In this document: in pieces, positions 1-8,511 of the stretch
Numbering within the stretch: the stretch's first letter is position 1
Layout of the letters: every line of letters starts with the position of its first letter
NCBI GenBank assembly: GCA_044224705.1
Contig: JBGAJY010000098.1
Span: forward strand, 1-19,987
Reading direction: 5' to 3'
Length of the DNA: 19,987 bases
Source: M3007 sp044224705
GTDB lineage: Bacteria; Bacteroidota; Bacteroidia; Chitinophagales; Saprospiraceae
Made by a program: the position numbers and the translations under genes
The notes under the pieces: generated by a model
Databases searched by the model: none
Seen by the model: the letters and a program-made list of their open reading frames with translations, nothing else
Told to the model about the DNA's origin: nothing

Positions 1-1334
1 GCCCAGTACTTATGGTCCGTCTGGTGCGACAAAAAGTCTTTTCCAAAGGTGGCCTGGTACAGTTCGAGCCATTCGCGGGCCACCCAGGTCGGCAAGTGCA
101 CGCTGTTGGTCACATAGCCGATATGCGACTCGGAATAGTGGTAATCCGGGTACAGATCGTTGAACATCTTCTGGCTCACCTCGCCGTGCAGGCGGCTCAC
201 GCCGTTCACTTCCTGCGAGGTCCGGATGGCCAGGTGGCTCACCGAAAACAGTTCGGAAGAGTCGTCGGCTTTGAGCCGGCCGATCCCGATGAGTTCTTCC
301 CAAGTGATATCGAGCCCGTAGGTATATTCAAAAATATAGTCGCGCAGCAAAGCCTCCGAGAAGGCGTCGTGTCCGGCAGGCACCGGCGTATGGGTCGTAA
401 AGAGCTGGGTGGATCGCACGACTTCGATCGCTTCTTCGAACGACAACTTCTTGTCTTTCATGTAGTTCTGCAAGCGCTCCAGCCCGAGGAAAGCGGCATG
501 GCCCTCGTTCAGGTGATAGAGGTCGGGGTTCAGTCCGATGGCTTTGAGCGCCCGCAAGCCACCGATGCCGAGCACGAGTTCCTGACGCAGACGGTTCTCA
601 TTGTCGCCGCCGTAGAGCTGGTGCGTGATGGAGCGGTCTTCCCAGCGGTTGTCGTCGATGTCGGTATCGAGCAGGTAGAGCTGGATGCGGCCCACGGCCA
701 GCAGCCACACTTTGATCCAGACGGTGCGGCCGGCGAGGTTGACGTGGATTTTGATCCATTCGCCTCGGGCGTCGCGCACGGGGCGCAGGGGCAGCTGGGT
801 GAATTTGGCCGCGTCGAGCTGATGGATTTGTTCGCCGTGCAGCGAAATGGCCTGCTGGAAATAGCCGTAACGGTACAGCAGGCCCACCGCCACGAGGTTG
901 GTATTGCAATCGCTGGCCTCTTTGAGGTAGTCGCCCGCCAGGACGCCAAGGCCGCCGGAATACAGGCGCATACTCTGGTGCAGGCCGTATTCCATGCAGA
1001 AATAAGCGATTTGGGGTTCGGTGAGGGCCGGCGCTTTGTCGAGGTAGTTTTTAAAGTCGCTGTGGATTTTTTTCAATCGCGACATAAAACCCGCGTCGTC
1101 GAGCAGGCTTTGGGCCTTTTCAACGCCGAGCTCGTCGAGCAGGGCTACGGGGTTGTAATTGAGCGCTTCGAATCGCTGGGCGTCGATGTTTGTAAACAAA
1201 TCGATCGCGTCGTGCTGCCAGGACCACCAGAGGTTATGGGCCAGTTCGTTGAGCGGGGCCAGACCGGCTGGAAGTTTGGGTTCAATGAAAATGCGCTTCA
1301 GTTTTGCGCCATTTTCGGTCAGATTACCGAGCAT
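1..1334 (-). CDS. glgP: Alpha-glucan (glycogen/maltodextrin) phosphorylase, N-terminal 444 residues, runs off the left edge
   Basis: Cytoplasmic GT35 phosphorylase that releases glucose-1-phosphate from alpha-1,4-glucans. Translating the minus strand gives an uninterrupted frame to the window edge. Residues 23-100 look like the DUF3417 cap of the archaeal/Thermotoga-type branch (LNELAHNLWWSW at 28-39). The phosphorylase core follows, with YFCMEYGLHQSMRLYSGGLG at 111-130, LNEGHAAF at 275-282 and TTHTPVPAGHD at 313-323. The C-terminal half with the pyridoxal-phosphate lysine lies outside the window; this branch is usually about 850 residues. The ATG at 1334 is chosen because the frame upstream meets a stop near 1466 with no other ATG, and the N-terminus then fits the DUF3417 start. 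A large antisense frame covers the same interval and is a shadow. The family call is confident; the exact substrate (glycogen or maltodextrin) cannot be told from this half. Confidence 0.93.
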   Translation of the reverse strand, partial: MLGNLTENGAKLKRIFIEPKLPAGLAPLNELAHNLWWSWQHDAIDLFTNIDAQRFEALNYNPVALLDELGVEKAQSLLDDAGFMSRLKKIHSDFKNYLDKAPALTEPQIAYFCMEYGLHQSMRLYSGGLGVLAGDYLKEASDCNTNLVAVGLLYRYGYFQQAISLHGEQIHQLDAAKFTQLPLRPVRDARGEWIKIHVNLAGRTVWIKVWLLAVGRIQLYLLDTDIDDNRWEDRSITHQLYGGDNENRLRQELVLGIGGLRALKAIGLNPDLYHLNEGHAAFLGLERLQNYMKDKKLSFEEAIEVVRSTQLFTTHTPVPAGHDAFSEALLRDYIFEYTYGLDITWEELIGIGRLKADDSSELFSVSHLAIRTSQEVNGVSRLHGEVSQKMFNDLYPDYHYSESHIGYVTNSVHLPTWVAREWLELYQATFGKDFLSHQTDHKYW

Positions 1335-1526
1335 TTCGTATAAAAATTCTTGATTGGGAAAACCGTTGGCGAAGGTAAGGCGATTTTTGCCGACGGTTCG
1401 TGTAAGGACAACAAAAAGGGTGTGTAAACGGGGATGCAGGGTGGGCGCTTTTGGATAGTTTTACGGCGAAAATTCCTGCATCGCGGGCGGGCGTTTCGGG
1501 CAAATCCGATGGAGCGAGTGCCGCAG

Positions 1527-1563
1527 AAAAAAAATGAGGCAGTGCCACCACAGCACTACCTCA
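1527..1563 (-). terminator. Intrinsic terminator on the minus strand, upstream of the phosphorylase gene
   Basis: The arms 1535-1545 and 1553-1563 form an 11-bp stem with a 7-nt loop. The only non-Watson-Crick pair (1540 with 1558) is C-A on the plus strand but G-U in minus-strand RNA. Eight A residues at 1527-1534 become eight U residues straight after the stem on the minus strand. Both facts point to termination in the minus direction. No gene ends here on that strand, so it would end a short RNA or act as an attenuator in the phosphorylase leader. Confidence 0.75.
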
Positions 1564-1622
1564 GCCCTAACCAAATAAAACCAAATTATTCTTTCGTTTA
1601 ATCGTTCGCGATTTTGATGGGA

Positions 1623-1655
1623 CAAAATTAAGACTCTTTGTGTATAATATACAAG
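1623..1655 (-). promoter_or_regulatory. Candidate Bacteroidota-type promoter, minus strand
   Basis: In the minus direction the box TAATTTTG (plus 1623-1630) matches the -7 consensus TAnnTTTG. A CTTG (plus 1652-1655) stands 21 nt upstream as a -33 candidate. An A/T tract further upstream (1668-1685) could act as an UP-like element. Transcription would start near 1617 and meet the terminator about 60-90 nt later. The spacing is at the long end and the -33 box is imperfect. Confidence 0.35.
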
Positions 1656-1836
1656 AACAAAGGAAGATTTTTTTTAAAAAATTTTCGAACCGGCTGCGAC
1701 AAAGCCCCGAACGGCAGGAAAAATAGAAAATCCTTAAAGGCTCTGATTTTTCAAAAATAAAAGCGCGCCAAATCATTTTTTAAAACCGGGTAATCCATCT
1801 CTTCTTCTTGAAACATAATTTTATTCGCTACCGAAC

Positions 1837-3264
1837 ATGGAAAATTTTTGGCAAAAATCGTTTCGCGGCATTCTGCTCCTCCTGGGCCTTATTGTACTTC
1901 CTACACTCAACAGTTCAATATCAGCGCAAAGCCCCGACCAGAAGGCCGACGAGGCTTTTATCCGCAAAATTTACGACCAGGCGCTCACCGACGGGCGCTG
2001 TTATCCCTGGCTCGAACACCTTTCCCTGCGCATCGGCCACCGGATCAGCGGCAGCGCAGGAGCCGAAAAAGCCGTCGTCTGGACGCGCAGCATGCTCGAT
2101 ACCCTGGGCCTCGATTCCGTGTGGCTCCAGCCGGTCATGGTGCCCCGCTGGGTACGCGGCGAAGCCGAACAAGTGCGCATCCTCGGCGCCAAAAAATCGG
2201 AAAACATCGAACTGCACGCCCTCGCGCTGGGCGGCTCGGTAGGCACTCCACCTGCCGGCCTCCAGGCCGAAGTGGTCGAAGTAAAAAGCTGGGACGCCCT
2301 CGACCAGCTCGGCGAGCGCAACATCCGCGGCAAAATCGTTTTCTTCAACCGACCCATGGACCCCACCCGCATCCGCACCTTCGAAGCCTACGGCGGCGCC
2401 GTGGACCAACGCGTGCAGGGCGCTTCGCGGGCCGCGAAATACGGCGCCGTGGCCGTGCTCGTGCGCTCCATGAGCCTGCGGCTCGACGACCTGCCCCATA
2501 CCGGCTCGTTGCACTACGACTCCGCGTACACGCTCATCCCGGCCGCGGCCATCAGCACCAACGACGCCGAAAAACTGTCCAGCCTGCTGCACAGCAAGGG
2601 CAAAACGACGGTTTTTATAAAAATGAACTGCCAAACACTGTCCGACGTGCCTTCCTTCAACGTCATCGGGGAGATCCGCGGCTCGGAGCGGCCCGGCGAC
2701 TTTATCATCGTCGGCGGACACCTCGACAGCTGGGACGTGGGCCAGGGCGCGCACGACGACGGCGCCGGTTGCGTACAGAGCATGGACGCGCTGCGCTGCC
2801 TGCGACGGCTCGGCTACAAACCCCGGCACAGCATCCGCTGCGTGTTGTTTATGAATGAAGAAAACGGCCTGCGCGGCGGCCGCGAGTACGCCCGGGAAGC
2901 CCAGCGCAAAGGCGAGTTTCACCTTTGCGCCATCGAAACCGACGCCGGAGGATTCACGCCGCGCGGCTTTTCCTTCGACGGCGACGATGCCGTTTTTGCT
3001 CGTTTTTTTGAAAAAATTCAGGGTTACGGCCCCTTGTTCGAGCCCTATGGCCTCACCCTCACCCGAGGCGGCGGCGGGGCCGACATCGGTCCGCTGAAAG
3101 GCATGAAAGGGCTGCTCAGCGGCTACTCGCCCGATTCACAGCGGTATTTCGACATCCACCACACCGCCGGAGACGTGTTCGACACCGTGAACAAACGCGA
3201 ACTCGAACTCGGCACCGCCAGCATCACTGCCCTGATTTATTTGCTGGATAAGTACGGGCTGTGA
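1837..3264 (+). CDS. Secreted M28-family metallopeptidase (carboxypeptidase Q-like)
   Basis: Zinc-dependent exopeptidase expected to work outside the inner membrane on peptides or dipeptides. The 475 residues begin with a signal peptide (hydrophobic stretch about 11-25, then SISAQ). A protease-associated (PA) insert occupies roughly 145-275. The co-catalytic two-metal site of M28 is complete: HLD with H295, AHDDGAG with D307 or D308, NEENG with the catalytic and metal Glu pair E341/E342, ETDAGG with D369, and IHHTAGD with H441/H442. The order and spacing match PGCP/carboxypeptidase Q-like enzymes. The ATG at 1837 puts the signal peptide at the very N-terminus. It is monocistronic by context: a long hairpin element begins two bases after the stop codon. 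Substrate unknown. Confidence 0.92.
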   Translation: MENFWQKSFRGILLLLGLIVLPTLNSSISAQSPDQKADEAFIRKIYDQALTDGRCYPWLEHLSLRIGHRISGSAGAEKAVVWTRSMLDTLGLDSVWLQPVMVPRWVRGEAEQVRILGAKKSENIELHALALGGSVGTPPAGLQAEVVEVKSWDALDQLGERNIRGKIVFFNRPMDPTRIRTFEAYGGAVDQRVQGASRAAKYGAVAVLVRSMSLRLDDLPHTGSLHYDSAYTLIPAAAISTNDAEKLSSLLHSKGKTTVFIKMNCQTLSDVPSFNVIGEIRGSERPGDFIIVGGHLDSWDVGQGAHDDGAGCVQSMDALRCLRRLGYKPRHSIRCVLFMNEENGLRGGREYAREAQRKGEFHLCAIETDAGGFTPRGFSFDGDDAVFARFFEKIQGYGPLFEPYGLTLTRGGGGADIGPLKGMKGLLSGYSPDSQRYFDIHHTAGDVFDTVNKRELELGTASITALIYLLDKYGL

Positions 3265-3265
3265 A

Positions 3266-3362
3266 AGTAGTGGCAGTCGCAGTTGCAGTCTGCGCGAGCT
3301 GTGGTAGTCTGCACAATCCACGGCTCGTGTAGACTGCAACTGCTACTGCGACTGCCACTACT
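3266..3362 (+). repeat. Long hairpin element (interspersed-repeat-like) after the peptidase gene
   Basis: Two arms of about 39 bp face each other. 3266-3283 pairs perfectly with 3345-3362, and 3284-3304 pairs with 3318-3338. A 6-nt bulge (3339-3344) sits in the right arm and a 13-nt loop at the tip. The three mismatches in the inner stem are all G-U or U-G wobbles in plus-strand RNA and would be C-A clashes on the other strand. The arms are built from repeated CAGT/GCAGT steps. There is no T-run after it, so it is not a standard intrinsic terminator. It could be a REP/MITE-like element or an RNA 3'-end stabiliser. Confidence 0.75.
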
Positions 3363-3384
3363 TCAAAAAGCCCGTTCGCCGATT

Positions 3385-3418
3385 TTTCGCGAGGAGAAAG
3401 CCCGTTTCGCTACTTTTG
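3385..3418 (+). promoter_or_regulatory. Promoter candidate for the moxR-like gene
   Basis: TACTTTTG at 3411-3418 is an exact match to the Bacteroidota -7 box TAnnTTTG. A TTTC at 3385-3388 (one change from TTTG) stands 22 nt upstream. A start near 3424 would leave a leader of about 90 nt before the ATG at 3514. This places the promoter beyond the hairpin at 3266-3362 and separates this gene from the peptidase. Confidence 0.5.
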
Positions 3419-3513
3419 CCCCCTCGCAGAAAAACATTCGCTCTGTGCGACCGTTTAATGCCGCGATTTTCGCCAAAAAATATTCCATACAAAGCAACAC
3501 AAGCATAATCAAT

Positions 3514-4479
<966 letters not shown>

Positions 4480-4505
4480 TTGTTTTTCCCGCTGATAAAA
4501 AACTG

Positions 4506-4546
4506 AAAATCCCGGCGTGCTGTGGCCCGCCGGGATTTTACTTTTT
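4506..4546. terminator. Bidirectional intrinsic terminator between moxR and the ORF6N gene
   Basis: A perfect 12-bp stem (4506-4517 with 4528-4539), rich in GC at its core, is followed on the plus strand by TTTTACTTTTT. On the minus strand it is followed by TTTTCAG and a run of T. It sits between two convergent genes and can end both transcripts. Confidence 0.85.
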
Positions 4547-4633
4547 AAACCCGATTCGCTCCCTGTTCTCCCAATCTTCTGAGGTCTGGTTTCCAGCAGG
4601 TAAAGCGGCGATTTCATCCGCCCGGGCCTGGTT

Positions 4634-5095
4634 TTATTCGCCCAGCCATTTGAGCACTTCGTTGATGTCATCCAGTTGTTTGTCGTGGGAGAGCACTTTT
4701 TTTACCAGTTCGGCGAAGCTGAGCCCGTAGCGGCGCAACGCGACGAAAGCGCGCATGATAGCAATATTGGTTTGAATGGCTTTATTGCTTTTGAGCATGC
4801 TGGACAACATGGCGACGCCTAATGATCTTGCTTCCCTGTGTTTTTGCGAACCGGTCACAAATTGTGACCGGTTCACATCATCCATTTCTAAGGTCAAAAT
4901 TTGTGGCCTTAGAAGTCTCCATTCTTCCATGGTCAGTCGAAACATGAAATCCTCCGGAAATCGGCCCGGATTTCTTCGTACTGACTGATTAAGGACTTTT
5001 GTCGGAACCCCGTACAATTCCGCCAAATCAAAGTCGAGCATGACCCGCTGTCCGCGCAGGTCGTGAATTTTGCGGTGGATAAGTTGTGTTTCCAT
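4634..5095 (-). CDS. ORF6N domain-containing protein (phage antirepressor-related DNA-binding protein)
   Basis: The 153-residue protein carries the ORF6N domain (about 7-90) with its usual features: IHDLRGQRVMLDFDLAELYGV near the start, VRRNPGRFPEDFMFRLT in the middle, and a C-terminal helical tail with IMRAFVALRRYG. ORF6N domains are related to the KilA-N/Bro-N DNA-binding domains of phage antirepressors. In Bacteroidota they also occur as many scattered chromosomal copies with unknown targets. The first ATG (5095) is kept because the domain begins directly after it. The gene is transcribed away from the RND gene and ends at a shared terminator. Its composition is somewhat less GC-rich than its neighbours, which fits a mobile or phage origin, but no other phage gene is visible. 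Confidence 0.9.
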   Translation of the reverse strand: METQLIHRKIHDLRGQRVMLDFDLAELYGVPTKVLNQSVRRNPGRFPEDFMFRLTMEEWRLLRPQILTLEMDDVNRSQFVTGSQKHREARSLGVAMLSSMLKSNKAIQTNIAIMRAFVALRRYGLSFAELVKKVLSHDKQLDDINEVLKWLGE

Positions 5096-5130
5096 TGATC
5101 TTTTTTGTCAATTTCTTGCGAAAAGACAAC

Positions 5131-5164
5131 TTTACCCCTTCTAACCCAGTGTTCGCTAATTTTG
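5131..5164 (+). promoter_or_regulatory. Promoter candidate for the RND efflux gene
   Basis: TAATTTTG at 5157-5164 matches the -7 consensus TAnnTTTG. TTTA at 5131-5134 stands 22 nt upstream as a weak -33 box. The start would fall near 5170 and give a leader of about 80 nt before the ATG at 5251. The spacing is at the upper end of the usual range. Confidence 0.45.
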
Positions 5165-5250
5165 TCCATTCGTTTGGGGCATTTTCTGCCCTTTCCCAAA
5201 ACCCTATCCGAAACCCCGCGTTTCTGTGACTTGACCATCTTCCGTCCTGC

Positions 5251-8200
5251 ATGAATCTTTCCGACATTTCCCTCCGCCGCCCCGTTCTCGCCACCGTGAT
5301 GAGCATCCTCATCGTCGTGTTCGGGCTGATCGGCTACCGGTTCCTTGGGGTGCGCGAGTACCCGGCTATCGACCCGCCGAACATCACGGTGCGCACCAAC
5401 TACACCGGCGCCAACGCCGAAGTGATCGAAAGTCAGATCACCGAACCGCTGGAAAAAGCCATCAACGGCGTCGCGGGCATCCGGACCATTTCCTCCAATT
5501 CCGCACTGGGCGCAAGCGTAATCACGGTCGAGTTCGAACTGGGCGCCGACCTCGAACGCGCGGCCAACGACGTGCGCGACAAGGTGAGCCAGGCGGTGCG
5601 CTCCCTGCCGCAGGACATCGACGGTCCGCCAGTGGTGCAAAAAGCCGACGCCTCCAGCGATCCGATCATTTTCGTGCCGCTGCAAAGTTCCTCGCGCAGC
5701 CTGATCGATTTGAGCGATTATGCCGAAAACGTGCTCCTGGAACGCTTCCAAACCATTCCCGGCGTGTCGGCCGTCAATATTTTCGGACAAAAACGACCAG
5801 CCATGCGGCTCTGGATGGACCCGGCCAAACTCGTGGCTTTCGGGCTCAGCGTGCAGGACATACAGGCGGCTCTCGATCGCGAAAACGTGGAGCTCCCGGC
5901 GGGCAAAGTGCGCGGCGACGTGACGGAAATGACCGTCAAAACCTTCGGAAGGCTCACCACCGAAGAAGACTTCAACGACATGATCGTGCGCCAGGCAGCC
6001 GGCCAGACGATCCGTTTCCGCGACGTCGGAGAAGCGGTGCTCGGGCCCGAAGACGAAGAAAGCGGCGCCCGGCGCAACAACGTGCAGGGCCTCTCCATGG
6101 CCATCATTCCGCAGCCGGGCTCCAACTACGTGGAAATCGCCGACGAGTTTTACCGGCGCTTCGAGCAGGTGAAAAAAGAATTGCCGCCCGATATGATTAT
6201 CGACGTCGGCATCGACAAATCCAATTTCGTGCGACGCGCCATTTCAGAGGTGCAGGAAACCCTGATCATCGCCATTTCACTGGTCGTGCTGATCATTTAC
6301 CTGTTTTTCCGCAGCTGGCTCATCGCGCTGCGACCCCTGATCGACATCCCGGTGTCGCTGATCGGCGCCTTCTTTATCATGTACCTGTTCGGCTTCTCGA
6401 TCAACGTGCTCACCCTGCTGGCCATCGTTCTGGCAACGGGCCTCGTGGTAGACGACGGCATCGTGGTGACGGAAAACATTTTCAAAAAACTGGAGGCCGG
6501 CGTAGACAAATGGACCGCCGCGCGGGAAGGCACCAAAGAGATCTTTTTCGCGGTCATTTCCACCTCCATCACGCTGGCGGTGGTGTTTATCCCGGTCATT
6601 TTTTTACAGGGATTTACGGGGCGGCTGTTCCGCGAATTCGGCATCGTGGTGGCGGGCGCCGTGCTGATCTCGGCCTTCGTTTCGCTGACGCTGACGCCCG
6701 TGCTGAACGTCAAACTGGCCGGAAAAGCCCACGAACACGGCTGGTTTTATCGCGTCACGGAGCCGTTTTTCGAAGGCATGGAGCGGTTTTACGCCAATTC
6801 CCTGCGCGGTTTTATGAAAATGCGCTGGCTGAGCCTCGTCCTGCTGCTGGCCTGCTTCGGCATGATCTGGTTTTTTCAAAAAAACATCAAATCCGAGCTC
6901 GCGCCGCTGGAAGACCGCTCGCTGATCCGCGCCAACATCACAGCGCCGGAGGGTACCGACTTTGACCGCACCGAGCAGGTGATCATGGACATTGCCCAAA
7001 TGGCCATGGATTCCATACCTGAAAACCGCATGATTTTCGGCATCACGGCCCCCGGTCGTTTTACCGCCGGCGGCACCAACACGGGCTTTGTGAGCATCAT
7101 GCTCTCCGACCCGCAGGACCGGAAACGCTCTCAGCAGCAGATTTATGACCAAATGGTGCGCATGTACCGGCGTTACTCCGGTGCGCGGGTGTTTCCCAAC
7201 CAGGAACAAACCATTTCCACCAGCCTGGCCTCCGGATTCGGCTTGCCGGTGCAGTTTGTCGTGCAAAACCTCGATTTCAAAAAACTGGAGGAAAAGGTGC
7301 CGCAATTCCTCGAAGAGGCGCGAAAAGACCCCACGTTCGCCAACGTGGACGTGAACCTGAAATTCAACAAACCGGAACTCCAGGTCGAGATCGACCGCCT
7401 TCGGGCCGCCGAACTGGGCGTGAGCGTGCTCGACGTGAGCAATACCCTGCAACTCGCCCTCTCGGGCCGTCGCTTCGGCTATTTTCTGATGAACGGCAAA
7501 CAATATCAGGTAATCGGCCAGGTGGACCGCGCCGAACGCGACGAACCCCTCGATCTGGCGGCCCTGTACGTCAAAAGCAACCGGGGCAACATGGTTCAAC
7601 TCGACAACGTGGTGCGTTTTGTCGAAACCAGCAACCCGCCCACCTTGTACCACTACAATCGCTACAAAAGCGCGACGTTCAGCGCCGCGCTGGCTCCCGG
7701 CAAAACGCTCGGCGAAGGCATCGCCGCCATGGAAGCCATCGCCGGCCGGGTGCTCGACGACACCTACGAAACCGACCTGAGCGGCCCCTCGCGCGACTTC
7801 CGGGAAAGCTCCGGCAACACGGCTTTCGCGTTTTTCCTGGCGCTGGGGCTCATTTATCTGATCCTGGCCGCGCAGTTTGAAAGTTTCCGCGACCCCTTCA
7901 TCATCATGCTGACGGTGCCGCTGGCCATTGCCGGGGCATATCTGTCGCTATGGGTGATGGGCCACACGTTCAATATCTTCTCCCAAATCGGCATGATCAT
8001 GCTCATCGGCCTCGTGACCAAAAACGGTATCCTGATCGTCGAATTTGCCAACCAGAAAATGCGCAGCGGCCGGGGTTTGAGCAAAATACAGGCCGTGCAG
8101 GAGGCTGCGCAGGCACGCCTCCGCCCTATTCTGATGACCACGCTGGCCACCGTGCTCGGCGCCCTGCCCATCGCCATGGCGCTCGGCGCGGCCTCCACGA

Positions 8201-8364
8201 GCCGCATTCCGCTGGGCGTGGTGGTGGTCGGCGGATTGCTGTTCTCACTGGTGCTGACGCTGTTTGTCATTCCGTCCATGTACGTGTTCCTGAGCGGGAA
8301 AAAGCACAAAAGCGAAATGGATCAAATAGTCGAAAAGGAAGAGGCGGCCGCCGTGACGCTGTAG
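5251..8364 (+). CDS. Efflux RND transporter permease, HAE1 (AcrB/MexB) type
   Basis: Inner-membrane proton/drug antiporter that works as a trimer with a periplasmic adaptor and a TolC-like outer-membrane channel. At 1037 residues it has the full family length. It shows TM1 at about 12-32, the first large periplasmic loop, TM2-6, the second loop and TM8-12. Proton-relay residues are present: the Asp pair in TM4 (GLVVDDGIVV, D401 and D402) and the TM10 lysine (LVTKNGILIVEFANQK, K924). The ATG at 5251 gives the normal NLSDISLRRPV start. No adaptor or TolC gene is adjacent: upstream is a divergent ORF6N gene and downstream a terminator, so the pump must borrow partners encoded elsewhere. Substrates cannot be predicted; multidrug, organic-solvent or dye export is typical of the family. 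Confidence 0.96.
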   Translation: MNLSDISLRRPVLATVMSILIVVFGLIGYRFLGVREYPAIDPPNITVRTNYTGANAEVIESQITEPLEKAINGVAGIRTISSNSALGASVITVEFELGADLERAANDVRDKVSQAVRSLPQDIDGPPVVQKADASSDPIIFVPLQSSSRSLIDLSDYAENVLLERFQTIPGVSAVNIFGQKRPAMRLWMDPAKLVAFGLSVQDIQAALDRENVELPAGKVRGDVTEMTVKTFGRLTTEEDFNDMIVRQAAGQTIRFRDVGEAVLGPEDEESGARRNNVQGLSMAIIPQPGSNYVEIADEFYRRFEQVKKELPPDMIIDVGIDKSNFVRRAISEVQETLIIAISLVVLIIYLFFRSWLIALRPLIDIPVSLIGAFFIMYLFGFSINVLTLLAIVLATGLVVDDGIVVTENIFKKLEAGVDKWTAAREGTKEIFFAVISTSITLAVVFIPVIFLQGFTGRLFREFGIVVAGAVLISAFVSLTLTPVLNVKLAGKAHEHGWFYRVTEPFFEGMERFYANSLRGFMKMRWLSLVLLLACFGMIWFFQKNIKSELAPLEDRSLIRANITAPEGTDFDRTEQVIMDIAQMAMDSIPENRMIFGITAPGRFTAGGTNTGFVSIMLSDPQDRKRSQQQIYDQMVRMYRRYSGARVFPNQEQTISTSLASGFGLPVQFVVQNLDFKKLEEKVPQFLEEARKDPTFANVDVNLKFNKPELQVEIDRLRAAELGVSVLDVSNTLQLALSGRRFGYFLMNGKQYQVIGQVDRAERDEPLDLAALYVKSNRGNMVQLDNVVRFVETSNPPTLYHYNRYKSATFSAALAPGKTLGEGIAAMEAIAGRVLDDTYETDLSGPSRDFRESSGNTAFAFFLALGLIYLILAAQFESFRDPFIIMLTVPLAIAGAYLSLWVMGHTFNIFSQIGMIMLIGLVTKNGILIVEFANQKMRSGRGLSKIQAVQEAAQARLRPILMTTLATVLGALPIAMALGAASTSRIPLGVVVVGGLLFSLVLTLFVIPSMYVFLSGKKHKSEMDQIVEKEEAAAVTL

Positions 8365-8387
8365 CCTGTAGAGGAGTTTTTTTTGAG

Positions 8388-8440
8388 ACAGGATCAACAA
8401 AGTCTGCAGAATAGCAGCGTGTTGATCCTGTTTGTTTTTT
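8388..8440 (+). terminator. Intrinsic terminator after the RND gene
   Basis: A perfect 12-bp inverted repeat (8388-8399 with 8420-8431) encloses a 20-nt loop with a small CTGC/GCAG stem. It is followed by TTGTTTTTT at 8432-8440. It lies 24 nt after the RND stop codon. Confidence 0.8.
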
Positions 8441-8469
8441 AGGAAATGCAGACCCGGAGGAGTGCCTGC

Positions 8470-8498
8470 TTTCTGCCTAATTTGCAGCTGCATTTTTG
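8470..8498 (+). promoter_or_regulatory. Weak promoter candidate for the SUMF1-cupin-crp run
   Basis: CATTTTTG at 8491-8498 differs from TAnnTTTG at one position, and TTTC at 8470-8473 stands 17 nt upstream. It would start transcription about 9 nt before the ATG at 8512, between the preceding terminator and the first gene, where a promoter is expected. Confidence 0.3.
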
Positions 8499-8511
8499 AA
8501 CACGACCCGCC

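Larger units (their letters stand above)
1335..1836. other. Divergent intergenic spacer, about 500 bp, with leader/terminator signals
   Basis: No convincing protein gene lies between the phosphorylase start and the peptidase start. The half nearest the phosphorylase (1335-1560) has gene-like GC content. The half from about 1565 to 1830 is strongly AT-rich, with a T8-A6-T4 tract around 1668-1685 and a near-palindrome of 17 bp at 1638-1654 (one mismatched pair). It holds a minus-strand promoter candidate and a minus-strand terminator, listed separately. A 69-codon minus-strand frame (1567-1776) ends just before the terminator but has no recognisable family and a composition typical of AT-rich spacer. 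Confidence 0.7.

Noticed and set aside
12..1343. 443-codon open frame on the plus strand
   Set aside because: It is antisense to a phosphorylase frame with clear family motifs. High GC codon use leaves the opposite strand open, and the translated product resembles nothing known.
1690..1740. tRNA T-arm-like stretch (GGTTCGA on the minus strand)
   Set aside because: No matching acceptor, D or anticodon arms can be folded around it.
1567..1776. 69-codon minus-strand frame ending just before a terminator
   Set aside because: The position is tempting, but the product is an AT-spacer type sequence with no family. The promoter candidate lies inside the frame instead of ahead of it.
1921..2922. 333-codon minus-strand frame and an overlapping 336-codon plus-strand frame
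   Set aside because: Both are shadows of the M28 peptidase, which carries the complete metal site in its own frame. The plus-strand shadow is extremely arginine- and histidine-rich.
3283..3513. N-terminal extension of the MoxR protein
   Set aside because: It reads through the right arm of a hairpin and a TAnnTTTG promoter box, and MoxR proteins normally start at the position of the ATG at 3514.
8444..8495. Inverted repeat AAATGCAG / CTGCATTT with a following T-run, as a terminator
   Set aside because: The loop is 36 nt and the stem is only 8 bp. A much better terminator lies just upstream at 8388-8440, and the right arm overlaps a promoter candidate.
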